Source of the DNA: Flavobacterium saccharophilum
GTDB taxonomy: Bacteria; Bacteroidota; Bacteroidia; Flavobacteriales; Flavobacteriaceae
Direction: 5' to 3'
Length of the DNA: 64,000 nt
NCBI RefSeq assembly: GCF_900142735.1
Contig: NZ_FRBY01000004.1
Span: forward strand, 1 to 64,000
Positions 44,818 to 52,277 of the stretch are shown here, piece after piece. The notes below the pieces were generated by a model. That model saw only the letters and a program-made list of their open reading frames with translations, ran no database searches and was not told the DNA's origin. The position numbers were made by a program, and so were the translations under genes. Every line of letters starts with the position of its first letter. Position 1 is the first letter of the stretch.

Positions 44818-45348
44818 ATGACAGAGATTAAAGTAATTTTCCGTTTTAACATTTCTGAGATTGTATTCAAATCTATTGAACAAACTATTATTTCTGATAA
44901 ACACCTAAATATCATAACAGGCGACAGAATTAGAGAGGAATTTCTAAAGGGAGAAAGTGCCATTGCAAATGAAATTAATAATTTTATGAATGAAGGAAAA
45001 TTAATTCCTATTGAATATTGGTATCCCTTTTGGACTGCTCAAATTATTGAAGGACAGGTTAATGTTTTCACTTCAATGATTGGTAATATAGACCAATTTA
45101 AAGAATTTGAAAAGTGTCTTAAATTAAAAAATTATAGTTTGACAGAGATTATATATTTGAAAGTAAATAGAATTGATGAATTGACGGAATTAGCAAAACT
45201 GAAATACGGGAAAATTTATAATCAATCCGACATACTAAAAAAACATATCATAGATTATCAGATAATGAGAGAAGAAATAATTGAATACAGCAAAAATAAA
45301 TACGAAATTATCATTAAAGACTTTTTTGAAAGTGAAATTAAAGTATAA
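44818..45348 (+). CDS. Cassette 1: adenylate-kinase-like protein lacking the P-loop
   Basis: About 176 aa from the ATG at 44818, 25 bp after the core site; an earlier in-frame start at 44749 lies inside the attI-like region. The order of motifs recalls adenylate kinase: NIITGDRIREEF (compare STGDxxR), GESAIANEINNFMNEGKLIP (compare GxxxxxxMxxGxLVP), and SMIGNIDQFKEFE (compare GFPRTxxQxxxL). The N-terminal P-loop GxPGxGKGT is absent, so ATP binding in the normal way is unlikely. Either a degenerate kinase fold used for binding, or chance likeness. Confidence 0.6.
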   Translation: MTEIKVIFRFNISEIVFKSIEQTIISDKHLNIITGDRIREEFLKGESAIANEINNFMNEGKLIPIEYWYPFWTAQIIEGQVNVFTSMIGNIDQFKEFEKCLKLKNYSLTEIIYLKVNRIDELTELAKLKYGKIYNQSDILKKHIIDYQIMREEIIEYSKNKYEIIIKDFFESEIKV

Positions 45349-45357
45349 ATGTACGAC

Positions 45358-45491
45358 CGCTAACAGCCGTTTGGCAAGATTGGGGTTTTTAGGCTTAATG
45401 GAAAGTTGGTTTTGTATTTGGAAAATTTGTGTTTAACCGAAAAATCTCGCAATTTTATTCCCCAACCTCGCCAAGCGCCAGAACGTTAGTG
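45358..45491 (+). repeat. attC1
   Basis: R'' core CGCTAAC (45358-45364) and R' core GTTAGTG (45485-45491), 134 bp. Inner arms CGTTTGGCAAGATTGGGG and CCCCAACCTCGCCAAGCG pair over 18 bp. Same arm type as the truncated attC10. Confidence 0.82.
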
Positions 45492-45573
45492 GTAACTTTT
45501 GAAATCGTGATTAAGACGAATATCTGTGAAATAAAAAAGCCTCATATTTCTATGAAGCTCTTTATTATTGAGA

Positions 45574-45623
45574 CTGACCAGATTTAAACCCTACCTTTTC
45601 AGGCTGACCAGATTTTAACCCTA
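45574..45623 (+). repeat. Two 20-bp direct repeats in cassette 2
   Basis: CTGACCAGATTTaAACCCTA (45574-45593) and CTGACCAGATTTTAACCCTA (45604-45623), one mismatch, 30-bp period. They lie in the 280-bp stretch of cassette 2 before its gene, which otherwise holds only a weak hairpin (about 45529-45552). They may be a transposon end or protein-binding sites. Confidence 0.5.
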
Positions 45624-45774
45624 TCTCATTTATTTTAAATAATATATTATTATATAATAATTATTAGACAAAGTTAATATAAACATACATTACAACTATT
45701 ATAAAAACAATACTTTTATCTTATACAGAACCCTCTCTTAATAACTATATTCTATTATCTTTTTTATTATCTTT

Positions 45775-46326
45775 TTATTCTTCATAATCATCTACTTTAA
45801 CTACTTGTTTATTAACTAATCTATAAAGAGTAGATTCTTCTTCATTAAATTCAATTGCATATTGGTTATCCCCAAGTTGAAAATCTTCAATGCTCATTGC
45901 TGTAACTATAGTAACTTCAAATTTATTTAAACTAACGAAATGATACTCCACAGCAATGTTTAGTGTTATCTTATCAGTATAAGTTTGTCTCAAAACTATC
46001 CTAATATTTCTAGTTCTAGGTGGTGGATGATTAACAAATAATAAATCTCTATGTTTAAGAGAATAATACATCAAATGTTTAAATGATTTTATAACTAATG
46101 GTTCAACATATTCAAATTCTATACCAACTCTATCTCCATCATCATCACCAAGATGCAAACGATCCCAATAATGCTTATCATACCAAAATTCAATCTGAAA
46201 ATTCTCTGCAAAAGTTGTGTGATGCCTCACTTTTTTAGAAGCACAATTTTCTAACCAAGCATCAACATCAATAATAACTTCAACATTATTTTCTGAAATT
46301 CTCTTCCTTTTCTCTTTACGATTCAT
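45775..46326 (-). CDS. Cassette 2: hypothetical protein, reversed orientation
   Basis: 183 aa, not recognised. Basic N-terminus (MNRKEKRKRISE), then a mixed sequence with many aromatic and acidic residues and long beta-like stretches; no signal peptide or membrane segment. It is the only cassette gene on the minus strand. It has its own -7 box TATTTTTG at complement 46346-46353, 20 bp upstream, so it does not depend on a cassette promoter. Reversed genes with private promoters in integrons are often toxin-antitoxin or defence genes, but nothing here shows that. Confidence 0.65.
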   Translation of the reverse strand: MNRKEKRKRISENNVEVIIDVDAWLENCASKKVRHHTTFAENFQIEFWYDKHYWDRLHLGDDDGDRVGIEFEYVEPLVIKSFKHLMYYSLKHRDLLFVNHPPPRTRNIRIVLRQTYTDKITLNIAVEYHFVSLNKFEVTIVTAMSIEDFQLGDNQYAIEFNEEESTLYRLVNKQVVKVDDYEE

Positions 46327-46345
46327 TGATATCTTTTATATAAAA

Positions 46346-46353
46346 CAAAAATA
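46346..46353 (-). promoter_or_regulatory. -7 box of the reversed cassette 2 gene
   Basis: The minus strand reads TATTTTTG, matching TAnnTTTG, about 20 bp before the start codon. Confidence 0.5.
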
Positions 46354-46387
46354 CTAAATTTAAATTAATAAGTTAAAAGAAAGCTAC

Positions 46388-46519
46388 CACTAACACACGC
46401 TACAAGCAATTTGGGTTTTAGGCTAAATTTAAAGTTGGTTTTGTATTTGGAAGATTTGGCAAATCCGAATAATGGGCTTAATTTAGTCCCAAACTGCTTG
46501 TAGCGCGGGAACGTTAGTG
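46388..46519 (+). repeat. attC2
   Basis: R'' CACTAAC, R' GTTAGTG, 132 bp. Arms CGCTACAAGCAATTTGGG and CCCAAACTGCTTGTAGCG pair over 18 bp with one A/C mismatch and no bulge. Confidence 0.85.
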
Positions 46520-46545
46520 GTAACCTTCCCCTAAAAAACAACCAA

Positions 46546-47481
46546 ATGAAATCAGATTTAGGAAATTTAATTAGTCAAATGTGTGATAGAACTATTGAAG
46601 GGTCAAATAATGAAACTGTAGCCTATAACGCATATCGAAAAATTGATGAAATTAAAGATGAAAATCTATTACCGATACTTTTTGATATTGTAGATAATGA
46701 ATTAGACGAAAATAAAAGAGATAAAGCATATTATATAATCAGCAAAATTGCATTAATAAAAAGTGATAGTAAATCTCTGAATTTCCTTTTACAAAGACTT
46801 AATAAGGAAAAAAATAAGGTCATAATTGAAAATTTACTAAACATAATTTCATCTTTTGAGAAACCGAATGAAACAGATTTGGGAAATATTTTCAGCTTCC
46901 TATATAATAAATCTAAAACACTTCGGTATCGTGCTATTCAAGCATTAAAAAACTGTAATAGCAATGAATGTGAAGATAAATTAGTTTATATTTTAGAAAA
47001 TTCCACTAATCACTACGATTTGCTATATACGCTTCAAACACTTTTTTCATCAGGTTCTCAAAGAAGTTTATCAAAAATTAAGGAATTCATTAATCATTCA
47101 AAACAAGAAATCTCAGCTAGTGCTTTGGGAGCTACCTACAATATAGCAGGAGAAAAAGAATTACCTTTATACATAGAACAACTAAAAAAAGGAAAAAATA
47201 AATTCACAGCACTTGAAGGAGTAGTTAATTTTGGAAATAATGAAGTAATCCCTAATGTTGTCAAAAGAATTAAAGAATTGATTTCAAAAAAAAGAAATAT
47301 TGAAGTTGTAGGTTTATATGGTTATACCGAACTTATAATAGCAATGAATTTTCTAATCAAATTTCCCGAAGACAAAGCTATTAGTGAAGTCTATTATCTC
47401 TTGGAAGCTAAAAAAGATTTTTTGTGGGAAAGTGAAAAAGAATGGTTAAAAAATAATACGATTAATAAAGGCAACCACTAA
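46546..47481 (+). CDS. Cassette 3: HEAT-repeat-like protein (copy 1)
   Basis: 311 aa, almost wholly helical, with repeated helix pairs (LPILFDIVDNELDENKRDKAYY, LRYRAIQALKNCNSNECEDKLV, ISASALGATYNIAGEKELPLYI) typical of HEAT/PBS-type alpha solenoids. No signal or membrane segment; a cytoplasmic protein-protein interaction scaffold is likely. It starts 33 bp after the core GTTAGTG, and its stop codon TAA lies inside the R'' core CACTAAC of its own attC. Two residue differences from the copy at 48654 (Val/Ala near residue 49, Ile/Val near 283). Confidence 0.75.
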   Translation: MKSDLGNLISQMCDRTIEGSNNETVAYNAYRKIDEIKDENLLPILFDIVDNELDENKRDKAYYIISKIALIKSDSKSLNFLLQRLNKEKNKVIIENLLNIISSFEKPNETDLGNIFSFLYNKSKTLRYRAIQALKNCNSNECEDKLVYILENSTNHYDLLYTLQTLFSSGSQRSLSKIKEFINHSKQEISASALGATYNIAGEKELPLYIEQLKKGKNKFTALEGVVNFGNNEVIPNVVKRIKELISKKRNIEVVGLYGYTELIIAMNFLIKFPEDKAISEVYYLLEAKKDFLWESEKEWLKNNTINKGNH

Positions 47482-47607
47482 CACACGCTACAAGCAATTT
47501 GGGTATTAGGCTTAATGGAAAAATTGGTTTGTATTAGGAAGATTTGGCAAATCCGAAGATAAGGCTTAATTTAATCCCAAACTGCTTGTAGCGCGAGAAC
47601 GTTATGG
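47476..47607 (+). repeat. attC3
   Basis: R'' CACTAAC (contains the stop codon of the HEAT-like gene), R' GTTATGG, 132 bp. Same arm type as attC2 and attC6. Confidence 0.85.
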
Positions 47608-47651
47608 GAAAGCGTCGAACTTCAAGGAGAATTTATGTATTGAAATAAATT

Positions 47652-48029
47652 ATGAAACAGAAATCAAAAATTTTTGGATTATTAATAGTTGCATCCATTG
47701 CCATATTTGTTTTATATGGTCAATTTAGAAATTTAAGATTTGAAAAAGATTTAAAGGAACATGGTAAAATAACAATCGGCAAAATTGATAGCATACAAGA
47801 ATTTCCAAAAAGAAATTACATCCATGTTTCATACTATATAAACGGTAAAAAATATAATTCTTTCGAGAGTGGTCTTCATAAAAATATTTCGAAAGAGAAT
47901 ATTGGAGAGTTTTTTAAATTGAAATATTTAAAAAACTCTCCTGAAATTGTTAGAGGAATTTATTCTCAAAGAATTATCGACACGGCGACAATATTAAAAT
48001 CAGGTTTCTCTATAACAGAAATTAAATAG
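47652..48029 (+). CDS. Cassette 4: small membrane-anchored protein
   Basis: 125 aa. One N-terminal membrane segment (about 8-24, IFGLLIVASIAIFVLYG), then a soluble domain with GKIDSIQEFPKRNYIHVSYYINGKKY and FFKLKYLKNSPEIVRGIY. That pattern resembles DUF3592-like beta domains, which carry a short conserved beta core after a membrane helix. The function is unknown. It is probably anchored in the inner membrane with the C-terminal domain outside. Starts 45 bp after the core. Confidence 0.65.
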   Translation: MKQKSKIFGLLIVASIAIFVLYGQFRNLRFEKDLKEHGKITIGKIDSIQEFPKRNYIHVSYYINGKKYNSFESGLHKNISKENIGEFFKLKYLKNSPEIVRGIYSQRIIDTATILKSGFSITEIK

Positions 48030-48075
48030 AAAACTTAAAATCATAATTTATGGAATTTACAGTCATAAAGCCTTC

Positions 48076-48208
48076 CCATAACAGCTACTACAACGGATTT
48101 GGGCAATTGGCTTAATGGGAAGTTGGTTTTGTATTTGGGATGATTTGGCAAATACGAAAATAGGGTTTAATTTAGTCCCAAACCCGCTGTAGTACCGGAA
48201 CGTTGTGC
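48076..48208 (+). repeat. attC4
   Basis: R'' CCATAAC, R' GTTGTGC, 133 bp. Arms ACTACAACGGATTTGGG and CCCAAACCCGCTGTAGT, a second arm type shared with attC7 and attC8. Confidence 0.85.
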
Positions 48209-48501
48209 GTGATTGCTCCCAAATTGGAAATCAAAAAGCCGAAAACTAATTGGAAGCGGAAAATTGCACGGCGGAAAATTGGAATCTAAAAAGCAGAAAC
48301 TTGAAAATGGGATTTCGATAAACCGAAACTTGAAAATTTAAAATCTGAAAAGCAGAAACTTGAAAGCTGGATTTTGACAAACTAAAATCGGAAAATCGGA
48401 ACCTGGAAAATCGAAATCTAAAAGCAGAAAATAATATTGAAACTGCATAACCGAACTGTTGGCGATTTTCAGAACTTGCTCACTTTGCGTGTCGCAACCT
48501 C
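48209..48501 (+). other. Cassette 5: ORF-less cassette
   Basis: About 290 bp between core sites without a usable ORF on either strand. It contains repeats: AAGCAGAAACTTGAAA at 48291-48306 and 48350-48365 (59-bp period), and a shorter AAGCAGAAA at 48422. Purine-rich on the plus strand. The cassette ends are as well conserved as in the others, so it is a genuine mobile unit; it may carry a small RNA or promoter, neither of which is visible. Confidence 0.6.
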
Positions 48502-48627
48502 GCACAACACACGTCTCTAGCTATTTGCAAGTTTAGTGGAATTATCGTTTTTAATTCCTATTTTCGTTTAGCCGAAAAGACTCGTTTCCATAAGTTGCAA
48601 ACAGCTAGAGGCGCAAAAACGTTAGTG
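48502..48627 (+). repeat. attC5
   Basis: R'' GCACAAC, R' GTTAGTG, 126 bp. Arms CTCTAGCTATTTGCAA and TTGCAAACAGCTAGAG; a different inner sequence from all other copies, yet with the same architecture. Confidence 0.82.
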
Positions 48628-48653
48628 GTAACCTTCCCCTAAAAAACAACCAA

Positions 48654-49589
48654 ATGAAATCAGATTTAGGAAATTTAATTAGTCAAATGTGTGATAGAAC
48701 TATTGAAGGGTCAAATAATGAAACTGTAGCCTATAACGCATATCGAAAAATTGATGAAATTAAAGATGAAAATCTATTACCGATACTTTTTGATATTGCA
48801 GATAATGAATTAGACGAAAATAAAAGAGATAAAGCATATTATATAATCAGCAAAATTGCATTAATAAAAAGTGATAGTAAATCTCTGAATTTCCTTTTAC
48901 AAAGACTTAATAAGGAAAAAAATAAGGTCATAATTGAAAATTTACTAAACATAATTTCATCTTTTGAGAAACCGAATGAAACAGATTTGGGAAATATTTT
49001 CAGCTTCCTATATAATAAATCTAAAACACTTCGGTATCGTGCTATTCAAGCATTAAAAAACTGTAATAGCAATGAATGTGAAGATAAATTAGTTTATATT
49101 TTAGAAAATTCCACTAATCACTACGATTTGCTATATACGCTTCAAACACTTTTTTCATCAGGTTCTCAAAGAAGTTTATCAAAAATTAAGGAATTCATTA
49201 ATCATTCAAAACAAGAAATCTCAGCTAGTGCTTTGGGAGCTACGTACAATATAGCAGGAGAAAAAGAATTACCTTTATACATAGAACAACTAAAAAAAGG
49301 AAAAAATAAATTCACAGCACTTGAAGGAGTAGTTAATTTTGGAAATAATGAAGTAATCCCTAATGTTGTCAAAAGAATTAAAGAATTGATTTCAAAAAAA
49401 AGAAATATTGAAGTTGTAGGTTTATATGGTTATACCGAACTTATAATAGCAATGAATTTTCTAATCAAATTTCCCGAAGACAAAGCTGTTAGTGAAGTCT
49501 ATTATCTCTTGGAAGCTAAAAAAGATTTTTTGTGGGAAAGTGAAAAAGAATGGTTAAAAAATAATACGATTAATAAAGGCAACCACTAA
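48654..49589 (+). CDS. Cassette 6: HEAT-repeat-like protein (copy 2)
   Basis: 311 aa, nearly identical to the gene at 46546: Ala for Val near residue 49 and Val for Ile near residue 283, plus one silent change. The whole 1088-bp cassette is duplicated, with the limits exactly at the core sites, so the copy moved as a cassette. As in copy 1, the stop codon is inside the R'' core. Helical solenoid; function unknown. Two nearly identical copies could give higher dose. Confidence 0.75.
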   Translation: MKSDLGNLISQMCDRTIEGSNNETVAYNAYRKIDEIKDENLLPILFDIADNELDENKRDKAYYIISKIALIKSDSKSLNFLLQRLNKEKNKVIIENLLNIISSFEKPNETDLGNIFSFLYNKSKTLRYRAIQALKNCNSNECEDKLVYILENSTNHYDLLYTLQTLFSSGSQRSLSKIKEFINHSKQEISASALGATYNIAGEKELPLYIEQLKKGKNKFTALEGVVNFGNNEVIPNVVKRIKELISKKRNIEVVGLYGYTELIIAMNFLIKFPEDKAVSEVYYLLEAKKDFLWESEKEWLKNNTINKGNH

Positions 49590-49715
49590 CACACGCTACA
49601 AGCAATTTGGGTATTAGGCTTAATGGAAAAATTGGTTTGTATTTGGAAGATTTGGCAAATCCGAAGATAAGGCTTAATTTAATCCCAAACTGCTTGTAGC
49701 GCGAGAACGTTAGCA
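49584..49715 (+). repeat. attC6
   Basis: R'' CACTAAC, R' GTTAGCA, 132 bp. Differs from attC3 inside the arms by one base (TATTTGG versus TATTAGG). Confidence 0.85.
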
Positions 49716-49733
49716 CCAATTATCAAACTCGTT

Positions 49734-50168
49734 ATGAGACAACTTATCTTTATTCTAACAACTTGTATGCTTTTGTCCTGCCAACGCAAAGAGCAAATTA
49801 AAAAGTCTTTCGTGACGTTTGAATTCGAATCTTGGAACCTTGTCGAAAACTACATTGTAAAATATAGTGGAGGAGATACAATTTATTTAAAACATATTTT
49901 TCCCGGAAAAGAAAATTTATTAACTGTTCTTAGTGAAAGTGAGAAAGAAGATTTGCTTGAAAGTTTAAAAGAATCTGATTTTTATTATTCAAAGGATTAT
50001 TGGAATAGTTCAGTGGACGATGGGCAAACTTATAAGTTTAAGATAGAACATCTAAATAGAAAAAAAGATTCAATTTTGATTCACGAGGGAAAAGGACCGA
50101 AAAAATTATATGAGTTAGCCGAAAAATTTAAAAAATTAATAGAAGGAAAGAAATTCGAGAACAAGTAA
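49734..50168 (+). CDS. Cassette 7: hypothetical lipoprotein
   Basis: 144 aa. The N-terminus MRQLIFILTTCMLLSCQRKE is a lipoprotein signal with Cys at about 16. The mature part is acidic/lysine-rich, with a predicted beta pair (FEFESWNLVENYIVKYSG) and a C-terminal helix (PKKLYELAEKFKKLIEG). Not recognised as a known family. Starts 19 bp after its core. Confidence 0.65.
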   Translation: MRQLIFILTTCMLLSCQRKEQIKKSFVTFEFESWNLVENYIVKYSGGDTIYLKHIFPGKENLLTVLSESEKEDLLESLKESDFYYSKDYWNSSVDDGQTYKFKIEHLNRKKDSILIHEGKGPKKLYELAEKFKKLIEGKKFENK

Positions 50169-50172
50169 CTGG

Positions 50173-50305
50173 TGCTAACAGCCACTACAACGGATTTGGG
50201 CATTTGACTTAATGGAAAGATGATTTTGTATTTGGGATGATTTTGCAAATCCGAAAATAAGGCTTAATTTAATCCCAAACCCGCTGTAGTGCCAGAACGT
50301 TAGGT
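50173..50305 (+). repeat. attC7
   Basis: R'' TGCTAAC, R' GTTAGGT, 133 bp. Second arm type, as in attC4. Confidence 0.85.
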
Positions 50306-50332
50306 AGCATAACAAAAACAAAAAACAAAAAT

Positions 50333-50836
50333 ATGAAAAGATTAATTTTTATTTTATCAGCTGTATCTTTATTATCAGGATGCAAAAATACTACTGAAAA
50401 CGAAACGAGTTTAAAACAAATTAAAGTTGAAGATTTGAATAATAAAGAGTCATATACTAATAATGCAAACAACAAGTTTTTCATTAAATTAAATACGATT
50501 TACGGCGAAAATGGATTAGAAGATTATTCAAAAGGCTCTGAAGAAGTTTTTGGAGAGATAGTAAAACAATTAAACGGAAGTGATGGAAGTGAATACTATT
50601 TGCTAAAATTGGATAAAATTTTAGAATATACTGAACGAGAGAAAAAGATACCTTTGAAAACAAGTTATTTAATTATTGGCGGTCGAACAGTTGAACAACC
50701 ATTAAGAAAAGGCGCAAATAAAACACTTGTAAATGTAGCAATTGTGAAAGATGAAACAGTTCTAACCGATGAGCTATTAGATTTCTCTAAAGCAATTTTT
50801 GCTGGTTATGGTGAAGCGACCGAAGTAACTAAATAA
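50333..50836 (+). CDS. Cassette 8: hypothetical lipoprotein
   Basis: 167 aa with a lipobox (LLSGCKN, Cys near residue 17). After an Asn/Lys/Glu-rich linker there is a compact domain (KFFIKLNTIYGENGLEDYSKG..., YYLLKLDKILEYTEREKK..., TSYLIIGGRTVEQPLRKGANK). Not recognised. Probably on the periplasmic or outer face of the envelope. Starts 27 bp after its core. Confidence 0.65.
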   Translation: MKRLIFILSAVSLLSGCKNTTENETSLKQIKVEDLNNKESYTNNANNKFFIKLNTIYGENGLEDYSKGSEEVFGEIVKQLNGSDGSEYYLLKLDKILEYTEREKKIPLKTSYLIIGGRTVEQPLRKGANKTLVNVAIVKDETVLTDELLDFSKAIFAGYGEATEVTK

Positions 50837-50905
50837 ATCTTGTCTATAAAAACAAAACTTGGAAAACCATTGGAAACGGAAAAGGTTTGCGGATAAAGTT
50901 ACGCT

Positions 50906-51048
50906 ACCTAACAGCCAATACAACGGATTTGGGCAATTGGCTTTCCCGAAATATCGGGAGGAAAGTTGGTTTTGTATTGAATGATTTGGAAAATCCGAAG
51001 AATGGGCTTAATTTAGACCCAAACCCGCTGTAGTACAGAATATTGGCA
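50906..51048 (+). repeat. attC8, with altered cleavage base and insertion
   Basis: R'' ACCTAAC; the R' site reads ATTGGCA where GTTGGCA is expected (51042-51048), and the preceding bases read GAATA in place of GAACG. It is 143 bp because a small palindrome (CCCGAAATATCGGGA) replaces part of the central loop. Recombination at this site may be impaired. Confidence 0.75.
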
Positions 51049-51080
51049 GTAAATATCTCGAATGTCGAATAAGATAAAAT

Positions 51081-51620
51081 ATGAATTACATTAGCGAAAT
51101 AGAAGATATTCTCATGAATAAAGAAAATTTTATGCAAATAGAATATCAGAAAACAGAAAATGGTGATCAAATAATATTCACTCCAAAAAATCATCAAACA
51201 GTAGTTCTAATACTTGTTCATATTTTGCCTTTTTTCTTATTGTACTTTTATGTTAAAGACGGATTAAAATCTGAACAAATACTTTATTTCTTCGGCATAC
51301 TAATTTTTCAATATTTGATTGCCTATAAATATTTCGAAAAATTGAATAAAGTAATTATTGATTTTAAAATTAAAGAAGTTAAGATTGAAAACAATTCTAT
51401 GCTTAAGAAAATTTATGATAAAAAGTCAATAAATTTCAAAGATATAAATTGCATTGAAGCTAAATATTCAAATAAGCAACAAGATAAATTCATATTGAAA
51501 ACTACTAAAGAAGTTGAACATTATATGTTTGCAGGAAGTACAATAATGTTTAAAGGTAGAGAATACACAAAAAAAGTTGCTAATAATCTAACATGTTTAA
51601 TCAAATTACACAAAATATAA
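51081..51620 (+). CDS. Cassette 9: two-helix membrane protein with PH-like domain
   Basis: 179 aa. Two membrane segments close together (about 42-58 VVLILVHILPFFLLYFY and about 68-86 LYFFGILIFQYLIAYKY), then a beta-rich domain (KVIIDFKIKEVKIENNSMLKKIYDKKSINFKDINCIEAKYS) of the kind seen in bacterial PH-like membrane proteins. The function is unknown. Starts 33 bp after its core. A shorter start at residue 12 is possible. Confidence 0.6.
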   Translation: MNYISEIEDILMNKENFMQIEYQKTENGDQIIFTPKNHQTVVLILVHILPFFLLYFYVKDGLKSEQILYFFGILIFQYLIAYKYFEKLNKVIIDFKIKEVKIENNSMLKKIYDKKSINFKDINCIEAKYSNKQQDKFILKTTKEVEHYMFAGSTIMFKGREYTKKVANNLTCLIKLHKI

Positions 51621-51627
51621 TAGCTAC

Positions 51628-51759
51628 TGCCAACACACGCTATAAGCAATTTGGGTATTTGGCTTAATGGAAAAATTGGTTTGTATTTGGAAGATTTGGC
51701 AAATCCGAAGAATGGTCTTATTTTAGTCCCAAACCCAATGTAGTATCAGAACGTTAGCG
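51628..51759 (+). repeat. attC9, mismatched hybrid arms
   Basis: R'' TGCCAAC, R' GTTAGCG, 132 bp. The left arm (CGCTATAAGCAATTTGGG) is of the attC2 type, while the right arm (CCCAAACCCAATGTAGTA) is of the attC4 type. The arms pair poorly beyond six or seven bases, so the site looks like a recombinant. Confidence 0.75.
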
Positions 51760-51783
51760 TAAATCTTTAAACAACCATTGTCA

Positions 51784-52266
51784 ATGAAACAAATTAGAAT
51801 TTTTACGATAATATTTTTTGGAATGCAAATATTCTTTTCTTGTTCAAGCACAAAAGAACTCAGAGAAGAAAGAAAAGTATGGAATTATAAAAATTGGGAT
51901 AAAGAATTTAAAGAAAGAGCATTTTGTTTATGTCAATTGAAAAGCTATGAAAATAAAGGTTTAGAAAATGCTTTATGGGAAAATGACAAAAGTTATTACA
52001 ATCCACTTGGAATGGCAATTTTTGATGAAGTTTTAGAGCCGAAAATAAAAAAAGAAATGGAAATAATACGTTTAGACTCAATAAACTCCATTGGAAAATA
52101 CCCAGACGATTTAAAACCTATTTTACAAAAAAGAGCTGTAATAAATCACTGTCTTGAATTTTATAATAGTAAAAGATTAGATAGTTTAGCAAAAACACAA
52201 CAGAAATATTGGAATAAAATTCCAAACATAATGGATAAAATACATTTAAAAATTCCAACTTATTGA
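51784..52266 (+). CDS. Cassette 10: hypothetical lipoprotein
   Basis: About 160 aa from the ATG at 51784; a TTG two codons earlier is also in frame. The lipoprotein signal is MKQIRIFTIIFFGMQIFFSC. The mature part has Cys residues (FCLCQLKSY, NHCLEFY) and many charged residues and is mostly helical. The size and Cys-rich helical look recall small immunity-type proteins, but I do not recognise a family. Starts 25 bp after its core. Confidence 0.6.
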   Translation: MKQIRIFTIIFFGMQIFFSCSSTKELREERKVWNYKNWDKEFKERAFCLCQLKSYENKGLENALWENDKSYYNPLGMAIFDEVLEPKIKKEMEIIRLDSINSIGKYPDDLKPILQKRAVINHCLEFYNSKRLDSLAKTQQKYWNKIPNIMDKIHLKIPTY

Positions 52267-52277
52267 GAAAAGACTTC

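Noticed and set aside
45775..46326. Toxin or antitoxin assignment for the reversed cassette 2 gene
   Set aside because: No toxin or antitoxin family motif and no partner ORF in the cassette; orientation alone is not enough.
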